Made by a program: the position numbers and the translations under genes
In this document: piece after piece, positions 1 through 9,484 of the stretch
Layout: each line of letters starts with the position of its first letter
Position numbering within the stretch: the stretch's first letter is position 1
Notes under the pieces: model-generated
What the model was told of the DNA's origin: nothing
Databases searched by the model: none
What the model saw: the letters and a program-made list of their open reading frames with translations, nothing else
Origin: Adiantum capillus-veneris
Taxonomy: Eukaryota; Streptophyta; Polypodiopsida; Polypodiales; Pteridaceae
Assembly: GCA_014529385.2 (NCBI GenBank)
Contig: CM043958.1
Location: 149,926,793-149,986,792 of the forward strand
Reading direction: 5' to 3'
Length of the DNA stretch: 60,000 bases

Positions 1-1853
1 TCATGAATGTGTACATAGCATGGCAAGCACTGTGTATCGGCAAAGATGTAAACCACAATGTGTCTACATCCTGCTGTGTCTGGAGGGGTCACCGCAAACT
101 TGGCCAATGGCCGGCCACAAATTCTGAAGCATGTCTGTAACTCCTAGTTCTCCCATGTGGTGAGAGAACTCTAGGACCTGTGTGTCCAACCATCCCAACA
201 CTAAGTCGAGAGTCCACTCAGTCTGGTCCCTGCCGCAAAGGGGAAAAGAGAAGCCAACCACTGAGTCTAAGGCCTCTGTCCCCCTAACTGCAAGGAACAG
301 AACATGGACCCTGAAGCAGGCTGCCTCATGGTCTGCTGAGGGGTCACCGAGAAAACGAGTAAAGTTGTAGTCGAAGAAGTCCCATCCGTGCCGGATATCG
401 ATGCTTGTCAGACCACGAGGGATAGCTGCAAGGGGAGACGTCTGTACTTGTAGAGGGGGTCGCAAGAAAGGCTGTCCCTCTCTCGCCAAGCGACTCGTGG
501 CAAAGGCGCTGCCAAGAGATCTCCTAGCAGTCGGAGATGGGCCTGCCCCCTGGGTCGACTGTGGTACTGGAGCGGGAGGGGGGGGAGTAGGAGCAGGGGA
601 AAGAGGTGGAGAAGAGGGGCGGGGGGGAGCGGCAGAGGTAGAGGGGCGGGGGGAAGAGGCGGCAGGAGCAGGGCGGGGGGAGGATGATGAGGAGGGGGGG
701 AACTCGGGGGGGGGGGGGGGGAGGGGTTGTCGAGGGTGAAGCTGAGGTGGGGGCTAGAGCAGGGACCTCATCCTGCTCAAGAGGACCGAAACGGTTCCCC
801 GTGGGAACCCACTGCTGCTGGGCAGGCGCCTGAGGATGGGTCGACTGTGGAACTGGAGCGGGAGGGGGGGGAGTAGGAGCAGGGGAAAGAGGTGGAGAAG
901 AGGGGCGGGGGGGAGCGGCAGAGGTAGAGGGGCGGGGGGAAGAGGCGGCAGGAGCAGGGCGGGGGGGAACTCGGGGGGGGGAGGGGCTGTCGAGGGTGAA
1001 GCTGAGGTGGGGGCTAGAGCAGGGACCTCATCCTGCTCAAGAGGACCGAAACGGCTCCCCGTGAAAACCCACTGCTGCTGGGCAGGCGCCTGAGAACCAC
1101 TCTGAGTGCCAGGCTGTCGCTGTGGCCCCTGCTGTCGTCGACCACGGACCTGCTACCATCCCTCCTCCGCTGGAGCCCCAGGTTCAGAGGGTGGCTCTGC
1201 ATGTGTGCGCTGTGTCTCTGCTTGTGGGCTGCTGGCCAGCCCTTGCAGACTGGGGCTGAGTCTGTGGTGTAGGTCGAGGCCTCCTCCGTGGATAGGCCTT
1301 CGCAAGATGGCCCATCTGGTCGACAAATGAAGCACTGGTTCGGGAGGCCCGAATACTCCACGCTCTGTCTAAACCAACCCCCACTCACCCGAGGCAGAAG
1401 AATGACCTTCGGGAGCGTGTGAGTGTCCCTAACTAGAACGCGAACTGAGGGAATGCCAGCCGCCTTTGCAGCTACTGAGGCTGCCGTGCGAGGTGTCTCC
1501 AGGACAGTCCCAATGGTTGAGCCTATCCTGGACAAAAGTGATAGGTACTCCCTCCGCAAAACAGGAAAGCAGACGGAGATGGGGATGTCTGCCTCCTCTA
1601 CCAGAACATCCCAAGCAAGGTCAAAATCATGTCTCCACTGTCGAAAGTGGGCTCGAGCTGCTCGGATGGACAATGGACTCATGGCGATGACCTTGGACGC
1701 CATCTCGGAGGTCTCAAACTCGATCTGATAGTAACCTCTTCCGAGTATCTGTACGTCCAAGATCTTGCCCACTTCTGTGAGAAGGCGGGCCTGGAGAAGG
1801 TCACACAGCTCTCCTCTGCTGGGTCGGGTGCCGAGAATCTTGAAGATGACAGA
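1..1853 (-). pseudogene. DUF4283/zinc-knuckle protein, copy A (3' part)
   Basis: On the minus strand, about 1853 down to 1330 encodes a DUF4283-type domain (ILGTRPSRGE, then GRGYYQIEF, then VCFPVLRREYL) ending in a zinc-knuckle start, PNQCFICR. Such proteins are common as ORF1 of plant LINE elements and as nucleic-acid-binding domesticates. A single-base frameshift inside the knuckle (near 1315) breaks the frame; the other frame continues with QMGHLAKAYPRR. A proline-rich linker lies at about 500-1100 and a C-terminal region at 64-489 (DIRHGWDFFDYNF, VGFSFPLCGRDQTEW) that I do not recognise but that is shared with copy B at 7700-9480. The left end runs out of the window. The 5' part of the gene continues at 2502-2690, beyond an inserted LTR. 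This is a dead copy; the family assignment is fairly secure, the role inferred. Confidence 0.7.
552..1094. repeat. Tandem duplication of the proline-rich linker in copy A
   Basis: Two adjacent units, 552-837 and 838-1094, start with the same GGGTCGACTGTGG and end with the same CTGGGCAGGCGCCTGAG. They differ mainly by an insertion of about 25 bases and G-run length near 680-720. The unit is extremely G-rich on the plus strand (proline-rich on the coding minus strand). Copy B at 8245-8640 has a proline-rich linker without this duplication. Confidence 0.8.
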
Positions 1854-2501
1854 TGTCACAAGGCGGGCACCACGTGCCAATAGAAAAGAACAGACTGAAC
1901 AACTTTAAGCACTTCAAATAACAACTGAACCGAAATAGAGAGAGACGACATGCGACATGGAGTGGCGGAATTCCACCCCAGGGAGTATTGACCCCAAACC
2001 TTGGCACCCCTTTCGGTATTTCTTTATATTGTTGCATCAACACAGTACAAGCAAGTACTCCAGACTTTGCACCTTCTCCAGGAAGCATGCCGGAGAATGA
2101 GCCCTAGGCTCATATTTAAAGGCCCTTGGCCTGAAAAGCAGTTATAGTAAAAAGCCTTTAAAACTCAAAAGCTTCTGGTCCTAAAGCAAAGCCAAAAAGT
2201 TGCCAGCGTAAATCACGGAAATCGTACAGCTTGCCACGTCATCAGCCAGCGCAAAACGCGGAAATCTTCTTGCTGTCCTTAGGGTTAGGGTTAGGGTTTC
2301 TGCAATTTTAGGGTTATGGTTTCCAGAATTAGGGTTTCAGCAGTTAGGGTCTTTCGCAGAAATTAGGGTTAGGGTTTTTGCTCTCGGGCAACCACGTCAT
2401 CACTTTGTGACACTTCTTCTGTTACTTGTTCTTCTTAGGGTTTAGACCCCTCGGCCGGTAGCCCCGTTCTTCAGTAGGTCGAACGTCAGCAGTTTGTTAC
2501 A
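1854..2501 (-). mobile_element. Solo LTR inserted in DUF4283 copy A
   Basis: The segment begins TGTCACAAGGCGGGCACCAC and ends CAGCAGTTTGTTACA. It is clearly related along its length to the two LTRs of the element at 14256-17145. The flanks ACAGA (1849-1853) and ACAAA (2502-2506) are a 5-bp target-site duplication with one mismatch. There is no internal region, so this is a solo LTR left by recombination. The middle (about 2279-2375) contains several TTAGGG/TTTAGGG-like units not seen in the other two LTRs. Orientation is taken from the full element, whose primer-binding site fixes the minus strand. Confidence 0.8.
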
Positions 2502-2690
2502 ACAAAAGTCGCCTGCAAGCGCTCTACCTGTGCGGCTAGGCTCGCTTGCTTTGTCGGTGAAAGAGCAAGTCGAATGGTGGGCTCAGCGGGGTCGGGCGAG
2601 GGGGCTTCGGATGAGTCCCTCTGTGGCGGAGTTGGATCCTCCATCTGTGTCTATTGCTGTGGCAGAGAAGCGGATGGAGGAATTTCTCTG
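2502..2690 (-). pseudogene. DUF4283 protein copy A, 5' part beyond the solo LTR
   Basis: On the minus strand this encodes a segment matching copy B just upstream of its DUF4283 domain: ALSPEEQASLMTEVKRLQAT in copy B corresponds to a similar run ending in VERLQAT here. The reading resumes at SVIFKILGTRPSRGE on the far side of the solo LTR, so the LTR interrupted a continuous coding sequence. Homology with copy B fades near 2660. Confidence 0.6.
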
Positions 2691-2699
2691 CAACAAACC

Positions 2700-3059
2700 G
2701 TGACGAGCACTGTCCAAAAAAATCAGCACTGCCAGAGCCAGTTGAAGGGAACCTGCGGGAAAAAAGGCGGAGAGCGAAGAGAGCGGGGGGGGGGGGCTGG
2801 AAATGGCAGCGGGCTAGGGCAGCGGGCGGGGGATGGCAGCGAGCGGCGAGTGGCAGGGCAAGAGGCAGCGGGCGGGGCTAGGCAGCGAGGGGAGCAGTGG
2901 CGGGAAGGCAGCGAGGGGCAGCAGCGGTGGGGCTAGGCAGCATGGGGCGAGCCAGCAGGGGGTTACGCGGGGGGGGGGGGGGGGGCAGGAAACGAGGGCG
3001 CGGGGAGAAGTGGGCAGCAACAGCGAGCTCAACAGTCAGCCCTCTCCACCATTGTGACA
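2700..3059. repeat. G-rich low-complexity DNA
   Basis: Plus strand is strongly G-rich with runs of up to about 18 G and a loosely repeated GGCAGCG/GGGCTAGGCAGC unit. No credible gene. At its right edge (3052-3059) lies TTGTGACA, a sequence that could be an LTR terminus, but no matching LTR could be traced. Confidence 0.6.
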
Positions 3060-3064
3060 GTAAA

Positions 3065-4139
3065 GAAAGTGGATGTGGCCGTAGGTCATTCGTGGGTCGC
3101 GATCATTGATAATCGTTTTGGGCGTGCCATGATGTTTAAAAATCTAGGCCAAAAAGATCTTGGCCATATGATCAGCTTTGGTGGTTTTTCTTACTGGAAT
3201 GAAACGAGCTTGCTTGCTAAACCTATCTATAATAGTCCAGATTGCATCATTTCCATTCGATGTTAGTGATAATACTGTCCCAAGGTACCTGAGGTATCGA
3301 TAGGGATTGAAGTAAGTCGGGAGTTTTATGGAGATCATACTTAGCTTTTTGGCATGGTACATATTCTCTAACATATTTAGCTATGCCAGCTCGTAGCGTC
3401 GGCCAATAAAAATATCTTTCTAAGGCTTGTGTTGTGGACATTATGCCTCTATGTCCTACGTAAGGAGAAGCATGGGCTTCCTCCGTCACCTTTGTTCTAA
3501 GTGGTTGTGCCACACAAAGAGTGGTGAAAATAAAAATAGCCATCCTTAATAGAGTAGGAAAAAGTTTTAGTACGAGTTTGTAGTTGTTGCCAGATTCCAC
3601 CGAAGTCGAAGTCATCAGGATACATATCGGATAGAGATTCGAAATCTTGATGATGTATGCTCGTTAAAGCATTTACTTGGGGCCGTCGAGAGAGAGCATC
3701 AACAATATATTCTTGCTTCCGGAAGTGTATAATATTTGGAAGTGAAACATGGAAGTCAGGAGTTTTATGGAGATCATACTTAGCTTTTTGGCATGGTACA
3801 CATTTTCTAACATATTTAGTTATGCTAGCTCGTAGTGTTGGCCAAAAAAAATATCTTTCTAAGGCTTGTGTTGTGGACATTATGCCTCTATGTCCTGCGT
3901 AAGGAGAAGCATAGGCTTCATCCGTCACCTTTGTTCTAAGTGGTTGTGCCACACAAAGAGTCTAGTGAAAATAAAGATAGCCATCCTTAATAGAGTAGGA
4001 AAAAGTTTCAGTACCAATTTGTAGTTGTTGCCAGATTCCATCGAAGTCGAAGTCGTCAGGATACATCTTGGAGAGAGATTCCAAATCTTGATGATGTATG
4101 CTTGTTAAAGCATTTACTTGGGGCCGTCGAGAGAGAGCA
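3065..4139 (-). pseudogene. Gypsy-1 integrase, N-terminal part duplicated, core truncated
   Basis: The minus strand encodes an H2C2-type integrase zinc-binding domain (GHRGIMSTTQALERYFYWPT, then CVPCQKAKYDLHKTPD) and the start of the catalytic core (IWTIIDRFSKQARFIPV, then IFKHHGTPKTIINDRDPRMT). It breaks off just after this second catalytic region, so the final catalytic Glu, the C-terminal domain and any chromodomain are absent. The zinc-binding part occurs twice because of a local tandem duplication. The protein inserts retroelement cDNA into the host genome; this copy cannot. Confidence 0.75.
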
Positions 4140-4196
4140 TCAACAACTATATTTTTGCTTCCGGAAGTGTATAATATTTGGAAAGTGAAACATGGC
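3312..4196. repeat. Tandem duplication inside Gypsy-1 integrase
   Basis: Units 3312-3750 and 3751-4196 both begin AAGTC(G/A)GGAGTTTTATGG and end GTGAAACATGG. They have diverged by scattered substitutions and small indels, so the duplication is not recent. It repeats the zinc-binding domain and the stretch upstream of it. Confidence 0.85.
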
Positions 4197-5439
4197 CCAT
4201 CTCATCTGTTTCTCAGACAACGTACATTGGGAGAGTAAATATCGAAGACTTTGATGATCCATCTTGATCGTAAAATTTGCTCTCACAAGGTAGTGTTTCC
4301 TAAATGAGAGAGCATGAATAACTGCCATGAGTTCTTTCTCATAGATAAAAGCATGAAGCTCCGCATCACAAGTCGTCTACTTTCATAAGCTATTGCGTGG
4401 CCTTCTTTATTAAGAATCGAGCCAATGCAATCGCGTGAAGCATCACAATGTACTTCAAATAGTTTTCAGACAGGTACAATGAGGATTGGTCCATGCGTGA
4501 GAAGGTACTTCAGTTTTTCAAAAGCTTCCTTCTGTTTAGCCCCCAATACAAAGGATATCTTTGTGAGATCGCGGAGAGGTGCAGCAACATGTGCAAAATG
4601 GTGAATAAAACGTCTATAGTAGGAACAGAGTCATGAACCGAAACAGGTGTGGCCAATCTGAAATAGCTTGAATCTTTGCTGGGTCCATGCATACTTGATT
4701 GTGGGAGACAATGTGTTCCAGATAGTGAATCTTTGTTAAGAAAAATTCACTCTTCTTAGCATTAACTTGAAGTTTATGCTGCTGCCATTCTTTGAAGACA
4801 GTCTGCAAGTGTCATTTATGCTCTTCCTCTGTGTGAGAGAAGACCAAAATGTCGTCAAAGAAAATTCTTGTGAATTGTGGATGAGGAAGAAATATTTGAT
4901 TCATCATTAGATTAGAAGTTGCTGGAGCGTTAGTAAGGCCGAAAGGTAAAACTCGTACAATCCGAAGGTATGTCTTTTGGAGCAATACAAATCTGATGGT
5001 AGCCGCTCTTGAGATCTATACGGTTGAAAATTGATGCCCCTTGTAACTTGCTTAAGATATCATCGATTCGAGGATTCAAAAATCTATTCTTAATCGTAAT
5101 CTTGTTTAGAGAATGATAATTGATGCACATTTGAAAAGTACCGTCTTTCTTATGAACAAGCAATACCGGAGAAGTACTAGGGCGAACAAGACCCTTCTCC
5201 AAAAGTTCATTTACTTGTTTAAGAATTTTGTCTTGTTGTAAGAGACTAACTCTGTAAGGGGGCTGATTTGGGGGTGAACTACACGGAATTAGATCTATAC
5301 GATGATCTTCCGGTCTTTCAGGAGATAATTCAGCTGGGAGAGTGTCAGTAAAACAATCCTGATATTGATTAAGAAAAGTTAGGCAATCTTTATCCAATTT
5401 CGATAAAACATTTTTACCACTCATCTCTCTCTCTGACAA
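4140..5439 (-). pseudogene. Gypsy-1 reverse transcriptase and RNase H
   Basis: From 5439 down the minus strand reads a gypsy RT: ELLEKGLVRPSTSPVLLVHK, LNKITIKNRFLNPRIDDIL and LKSGYHQICIAPKDIP. It then frameshifts with a small deletion into PFGLTNAPATS and the catalytic FFDDILVFS (about 4836-4862), where both metal-binding Asp residues are kept. The connection region (SEFFLTKIHYLEHIVSHNQV) follows near 4780-4700, and an RNase H remnant with KMDHQSLRYLLSQ lies near 4260-4220. Together these copy RNA into cDNA. Several frame breaks make this copy inactive. Confidence 0.8.
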
Positions 5440-5529
5440 AAATCAAGCAAGTAGAAAGACACTTCTTTACTTCTCTTTTAACAGTGATGTGATTGACCAT
5501 GGGTATAGGCCAATTACTCGCCCTTGCAT

Positions 5530-5850
5530 CTACATCATATTGCTGCCCTTTGAAAGAAAGGACAGTTTCTTATTTACATAATCTGGGATAGGATGAATTT
5601 TGTAATGCCAAGGCATTCCCAAAATGACATCGCATCCTTGTATTGGAGCAACGAGGAAAGACTCTCGATCAGAGTACCTTTTGATCTTTAGATTCAAATG
5701 CCTTTGCACTAGAGTGGAGTTCGTGGTCAACCCTTTGAAGGCTAGACCAGAACTAGTTGGAGTTCCCAACCTCTTGGTGCGAGACCAAGAGATTCTGAGG
5801 TGTATAGCGAGATGAAGTTATCTGTCGAGCCAACCAGGATCAAGACTCTT
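5530..5850 (-). pseudogene. Gypsy-1 aspartic protease region
   Basis: The minus strand encodes a retropepsin-like segment: near 5845-5815 LILVGSTDNFIS sits where a D-S/T-G active site is expected, so the catalytic Asp appears lost. Downstream is IQGCDVILGMPW, typical of gypsy proteases. The frame breaks between the two pieces. The enzyme would cut the Gag-Pol polyprotein. Confidence 0.6.
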
Positions 5851-5857
5851 TGCCCAT

Positions 5858-7180
5858 TCAAACTGCCCCACCCCTTGAGTAGCTGCCTTTTTCCTTTCTC
5901 CTTCCTGGTGTTAGCTTGCACGACAGGGACTGAATTTGATGCACGAGAGGAGAGCCTTTCTTAAACTGTGGGCAATCTGGTTTCTTGTGGCCTTTCTCGC
6001 CACAATAGAAACATTTGCCCTCTCTCATGTAGGCCTTCAATTGAGAGGGAGTAAGAAATTACTCTTCTTAGCCCCCTGTGGATTCTTTTTTGGGCCTTTA
6101 GGCTGCTTTGAAGGCCGCTTTCATGTGGGGGTATCTATCTCAGTTTAGAGAGCCTTTTGCTTTGCATGAAAGGTATCAAACTCTTACTTGCGAGAAGTTC
6201 CTTTTGAATACAAATTACCGGCTACCAGGGCGGATTGCATCATAATTTGAAGGGTCTTTACAACTTCATGCTTTTCTGAAGTATCAGCTGGAGTCCAACT
6301 TCAAACTTGCTCATCTTCTCTTCATCAGAGAAACTTTCATAAAGGGAGTGACTTTGAGGAGAATCTCCCAGAACTTGTTGACATAGTCAGAAACAACTTC
6401 ATTTTCTTTTTGAGAGAGATCCCATTCTTTCTTTACATGTGTCTCAAAGTCGAGAGAAAGGAACTGAGCATAGAAATGCTTTTTGAATTCCTCCCAATCT
6501 TTGGGTTTGCGACCTTCTAGAATTGTAGTAAGCCACCAATTGCTAGCTGTATCTTTTAAATACATGCTAACATGGCGTAGCTTCGAGCATTCTGAGAAGT
6601 TGCCTTCTGCCAAGGCCACTTCGAATTGACGGATGAAAGCTAGAGCCTTGTTGACCACCCTGCCATTGTAGCATTCGAATTTGACGTCCTCATTTCCAGC
6701 TTTGAATGTCTTCTTCTTCTTGTGGTGTCGGGACCGCTTCTTGTAAATAACTTTGGATTCTTTGTGCACAAGGATTTTGTGTCGACTCTTCCTTTGATCC
6801 TTGTCTTGCTTTCTTGCTTCCAGTGGTTGATCTACAGCTCCGTCTGGAAGCAATTGGAGATCCTCATCAAGAACAATATTATCTAGGTTCTTCATAAAAC
6901 AGTAATTTGGCGAGTAATTTAGTGAAGGGATTGAATCTTCTCCGTGTTGTCGGGAGGTCCCACTGCAGGATTCCTCTGGGGCTATGTTGGAGCCCCAATC
7001 TAAGTTATTTTCCGAGTCGGCCCTTGGGAATTCTAAGGTGGCTTCTCCACCATCTTTGCTTTTTTTTTTTCAAGGGTCTTAATCGCTTGTTGCACTTCGG
7101 ACTGAGAGAGAGCGGCTTGTAGTTCTTCCATTTGCTGCCTGATGCGCGAGCTCTTCTACTTGTCTTGCCATGATGGTTTT
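5858..7180 (-). pseudogene. Gypsy-1 gag with zinc knuckle
   Basis: The best-preserved block (6895-6311) has a retrotransposon gag core: ASNWWLTTILEGRKPKDWEE followed by HFYAQFLSLDFETHVKKEW, preceded by a very basic stretch. Downstream at about 6010-5969 is a good CCHC knuckle, CFYCGEKGHKKPDC (C-x2-C-x4-H-x4-C), which binds RNA. The start near 7170 (minus) is separated from the core by frame breaks. Gag forms the virus-like particle that packages element RNA. Confidence 0.75.
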
Positions 7181-7230
7181 TTTTTTGTGCCAAGGACTGT
7201 CTCTCCTTGGAAAGGAAAAGAGAGGACCTT

Positions 7231-7242
7231 GCTCTGATGCTA
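7231..7242 (-). other. Gypsy-1 primer-binding site
   Basis: Minus strand reads TAGCATCAGAGC, two mismatches from the TGGTATCAGAGC that pairs with the 3' end of plant initiator Met-tRNA. It lies one base inside the LTR terminus at 7244. Confidence 0.7.
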
Positions 7243-7243
7243 C

Positions 7244-7375
7244 TGTCACAAAAAAGGAAGCGTGCTAAATAGTTCTGTGATTATTTGATTAAATCCACGT
7301 AGGATTCCACACAAAATAAAATTGAGAAGACAATGCAAAAAAAGAATACAGCACTAGGGACCAGAAGATGGGCTG

Positions 7376-7414
<39 letters not shown>

Positions 7415-7690
7415 TTGAAAAGATTTTTTCTATTAGTTCTTGAACTGTTACAAGCACATAAACTGGACAAGTTTATATTGTTCCCTGTCCCGAAAGACTA
7501 TCCTGATGTATAGAGATGCATGTATTCATGAGCCAATTTGTCTGAACTTTATCATACCTGTAGCCGAGAACGGCCACTTTTGCTTCACTATAGAATCTTC
7601 TTGGCCGGAGAGATCCCCTTCTATTATCTGCTCGCGTAAAGGATCCCCAAGCGAGTACTCCTTGGCTGAAAACTGTTTCTGAAATTCGTC
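7244..7690 (-). mobile_element. Gypsy-1 5' LTR (outer end uncertain)
   Basis: Its inner terminus on the plus strand is TGTCACAAAAAAGGAAG, immediately next to the primer-binding site. It contains a 37-base poly-C run at 7378-7414. The outer terminus is not clear, because homology to DUF4283 copy B begins around 7700 and no second LTR is present for comparison. Confidence 0.55.
7378..7414. repeat. Poly-C tract
   Basis: An uninterrupted run of 37 C inside the Gypsy-1 LTR. The length is likely to be unreliable in any assembly. Confidence 0.95.
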
Positions 7691-7699
7691 GGAGAGCTG

Positions 7700-9480
7700 A
7701 AATTTACGTGGGCAGCCGATACTACGCTTGTCTGAGTGCGGCTACTCTCCACAGGGACGCACACAAGCTCTTAAGGCTGCCCTCCACCTTCGCCCCGTGC
7801 TGTAAAGCCTCTGCATGGCATTCACGGACGCCACATACAACGTGCCTGCAACCCGCTGCATCCGGTGGCGTCACGTCGAACTTGGCAAGAGGCCAAAGTG
7901 TTTGTACCAGATCTGTCACCTCCAAGTCCCCTATGGGGTGTGAGAACTTAGTGGCCTGAATCTTGAGCCAGTCAAGAACTGTGCAGGGTCCACTCTGTAG
8001 GATCCCTACCGCATAGCGGGAAGGAGAAACCCACCGCTGTGTCCAAAGCCTCAATGCCTCGAGCTGCAAGAAAGAGGACGTGGACTCGAAAGCAAGCCTC
8101 CTCTAGGTCAAGAGAAGAGTCACCTAGGAACTGTGTGAAGCTGTAGTCGAAGAAGTCCCAACGTCTGCGAATGTCAAAGCTAGTCAAACCTCTAGGGGCT
8201 ACTGCAAACGAAATCTGCACGAGAAAAGGCGGCCTCAGATAGGGCTATCCCTCCCGAGCCACACGGCTCGTAGCGAAAGCACTACCAAGAGATCGCCTCG
8301 CGGCAGACGCGTGTCCAGTCTCCTGCGTCTTAAGGAGTGGAGGAGGGGTCGAGAGAAGAGGTTGTGGGTCCCCACCGGGGAGAGGAGGGACAGGAGGCGG
8401 GGGTGGAGGTGGAGGAGGGGGAGGAGGCGGGGGAGGCGGAGCGGTAGCGTCTAAGGGAGGAGGAGGTGGAGACGGAGGAGCTGAAGTGGATGGGGCCTCC
8501 TCGGGCGGGTCCTGCCGAAGGGGGTCAAAACGGTTCCCTGTCGGAACCCAGTGCTGTTGAGTTCCAAGAGGTCGGCCACCAAGGGGAGCAGTGGGGCGAG
8601 CCCACCCCTGCCGGCGCGGCCGGACACCTGTTGCCAACCGTGAGCTGTCTGATCGCTGGTCTCTATCGAGGTACCAGCCTGTGCGTCCTGTGTATCTGGC
8701 TGCTGGGCATGGTTAGCCTTGGGAGGTTGCGCGTGCTCTGTGATCGAGATCTCCTGCGAGGATAGGCCTTTGCTAAATGGCCCATCTGTCTGCAAATGAA
8801 ACACTGATTCGGGAGACCCGAATACTCCACACTCTATCTAATCCAACCCCCACTCACTCGAGGCAGCAGTACCACCTTCGGGAGGGAGTGTGTGTCTCGA
8901 ACAAGAAGCCGCACAGTAGGTAAACCTGTGGCCTTGGCCACAACTGAAGCTGCAGTGCGCGGAGACTCCAGAACTATCCCGAACATGGAACCAATCTTGG
9001 GGAGAAGAGGGAGGTACTCTCGCCTCAGGCCTGGGAAGCAGACCCAAATCGGCAATTTGGCCTCCTCCTCAAGCACATTTGTAGTAGGATCAAAACCATG
9101 ATGCCATCGTTTGAAGCAAGCTCGAGCTGCTCGGATCTCGAGCGGGCTCATCGAAATCACCTTGGCCGTCATCTCTGGAGACTCAAACTCTATCTGGTAG
9201 TACCCTCTCCCGAGGATCTGGACATTGGTGATCTTGCCCACATCAGAGAGAGGACGGGCCTGAAGTAGACCTCGAACCTCGCCCCGGCTGGGCCGAGTGC
9301 CAATGATCTTGCAGATAACCGAAGTAGCTTGCAAGCGTTTCACTTCGGTCATCAAGCTCGCTTGCTCTTCTGGCGAGAGAGCAAGTTGAAGGGTCGAGAC
9401 TCGGCTCTGCGGTGTCGGGCGAGGGGGCTTCTGAATAGTCCCTCTGAGGTGGAGCAGAAGCTGCCATTCTGTGTCTTCTG
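7700..9480 (-). pseudogene. DUF4283/zinc-knuckle protein, copy B
   Basis: Paralogue of copy A, read from 9480 downward. It carries an N-terminal linker (LALSPEEQASL), the DUF4283 region (TSVICKIIGTRPSRGE; GRGYYQIEFESPEM; VCFPGLRREYLPLL; ESPRTAASVVAKATGLP), then a TAG stop where copy A has CAG (GGWIR-stop-SVEYSGLPNQ). The knuckle CFICRQMGHLAKAYPR follows. The fourth knuckle ligand is Tyr rather than Cys. Beyond are a polyproline linker (about 8370-8470) and the unrecognised C-terminal region (RRWDFFDYSF; VGFSFPLCGRDPTEW). Such proteins usually bind nucleic acid as LINE ORF1 products. The two copies differ by many substitutions and indels, so the duplication is old. Confidence 0.7.
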
Positions 9481-9484
9481 CACG

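Larger units (their letters stand above)
3060..7690 (-). mobile_element. Gypsy-1, truncated Ty3/gypsy retrotransposon
   Basis: Minus-strand order is 5' LTR (7690-7244), primer-binding site, gag, zinc knuckle, protease, reverse transcriptase, RNase H, integrase, which is the Ty3/gypsy order. The 3' end is lost: the integrase core stops at about 3065 and joins G-rich DNA. The reading frame is broken many times. The upstream edge of the LTR near 7690 abuts DUF4283 copy B and its exact terminus is not resolved. No target-site duplication can be found because one end is missing. Confidence 0.8.

Noticed and set aside
401-1093. Plus-strand glycine-rich proteins opposite the DUF4283 linker
   Set aside because: They are the antisense of the proline-rich linker; the minus-strand frame has homology to copy B.
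3052-3059. 3' LTR terminus of Gypsy-1 at TTGTGACA
   Set aside because: No purine tract on the correct side and no similarity to the 5' LTR at 7244-7690.
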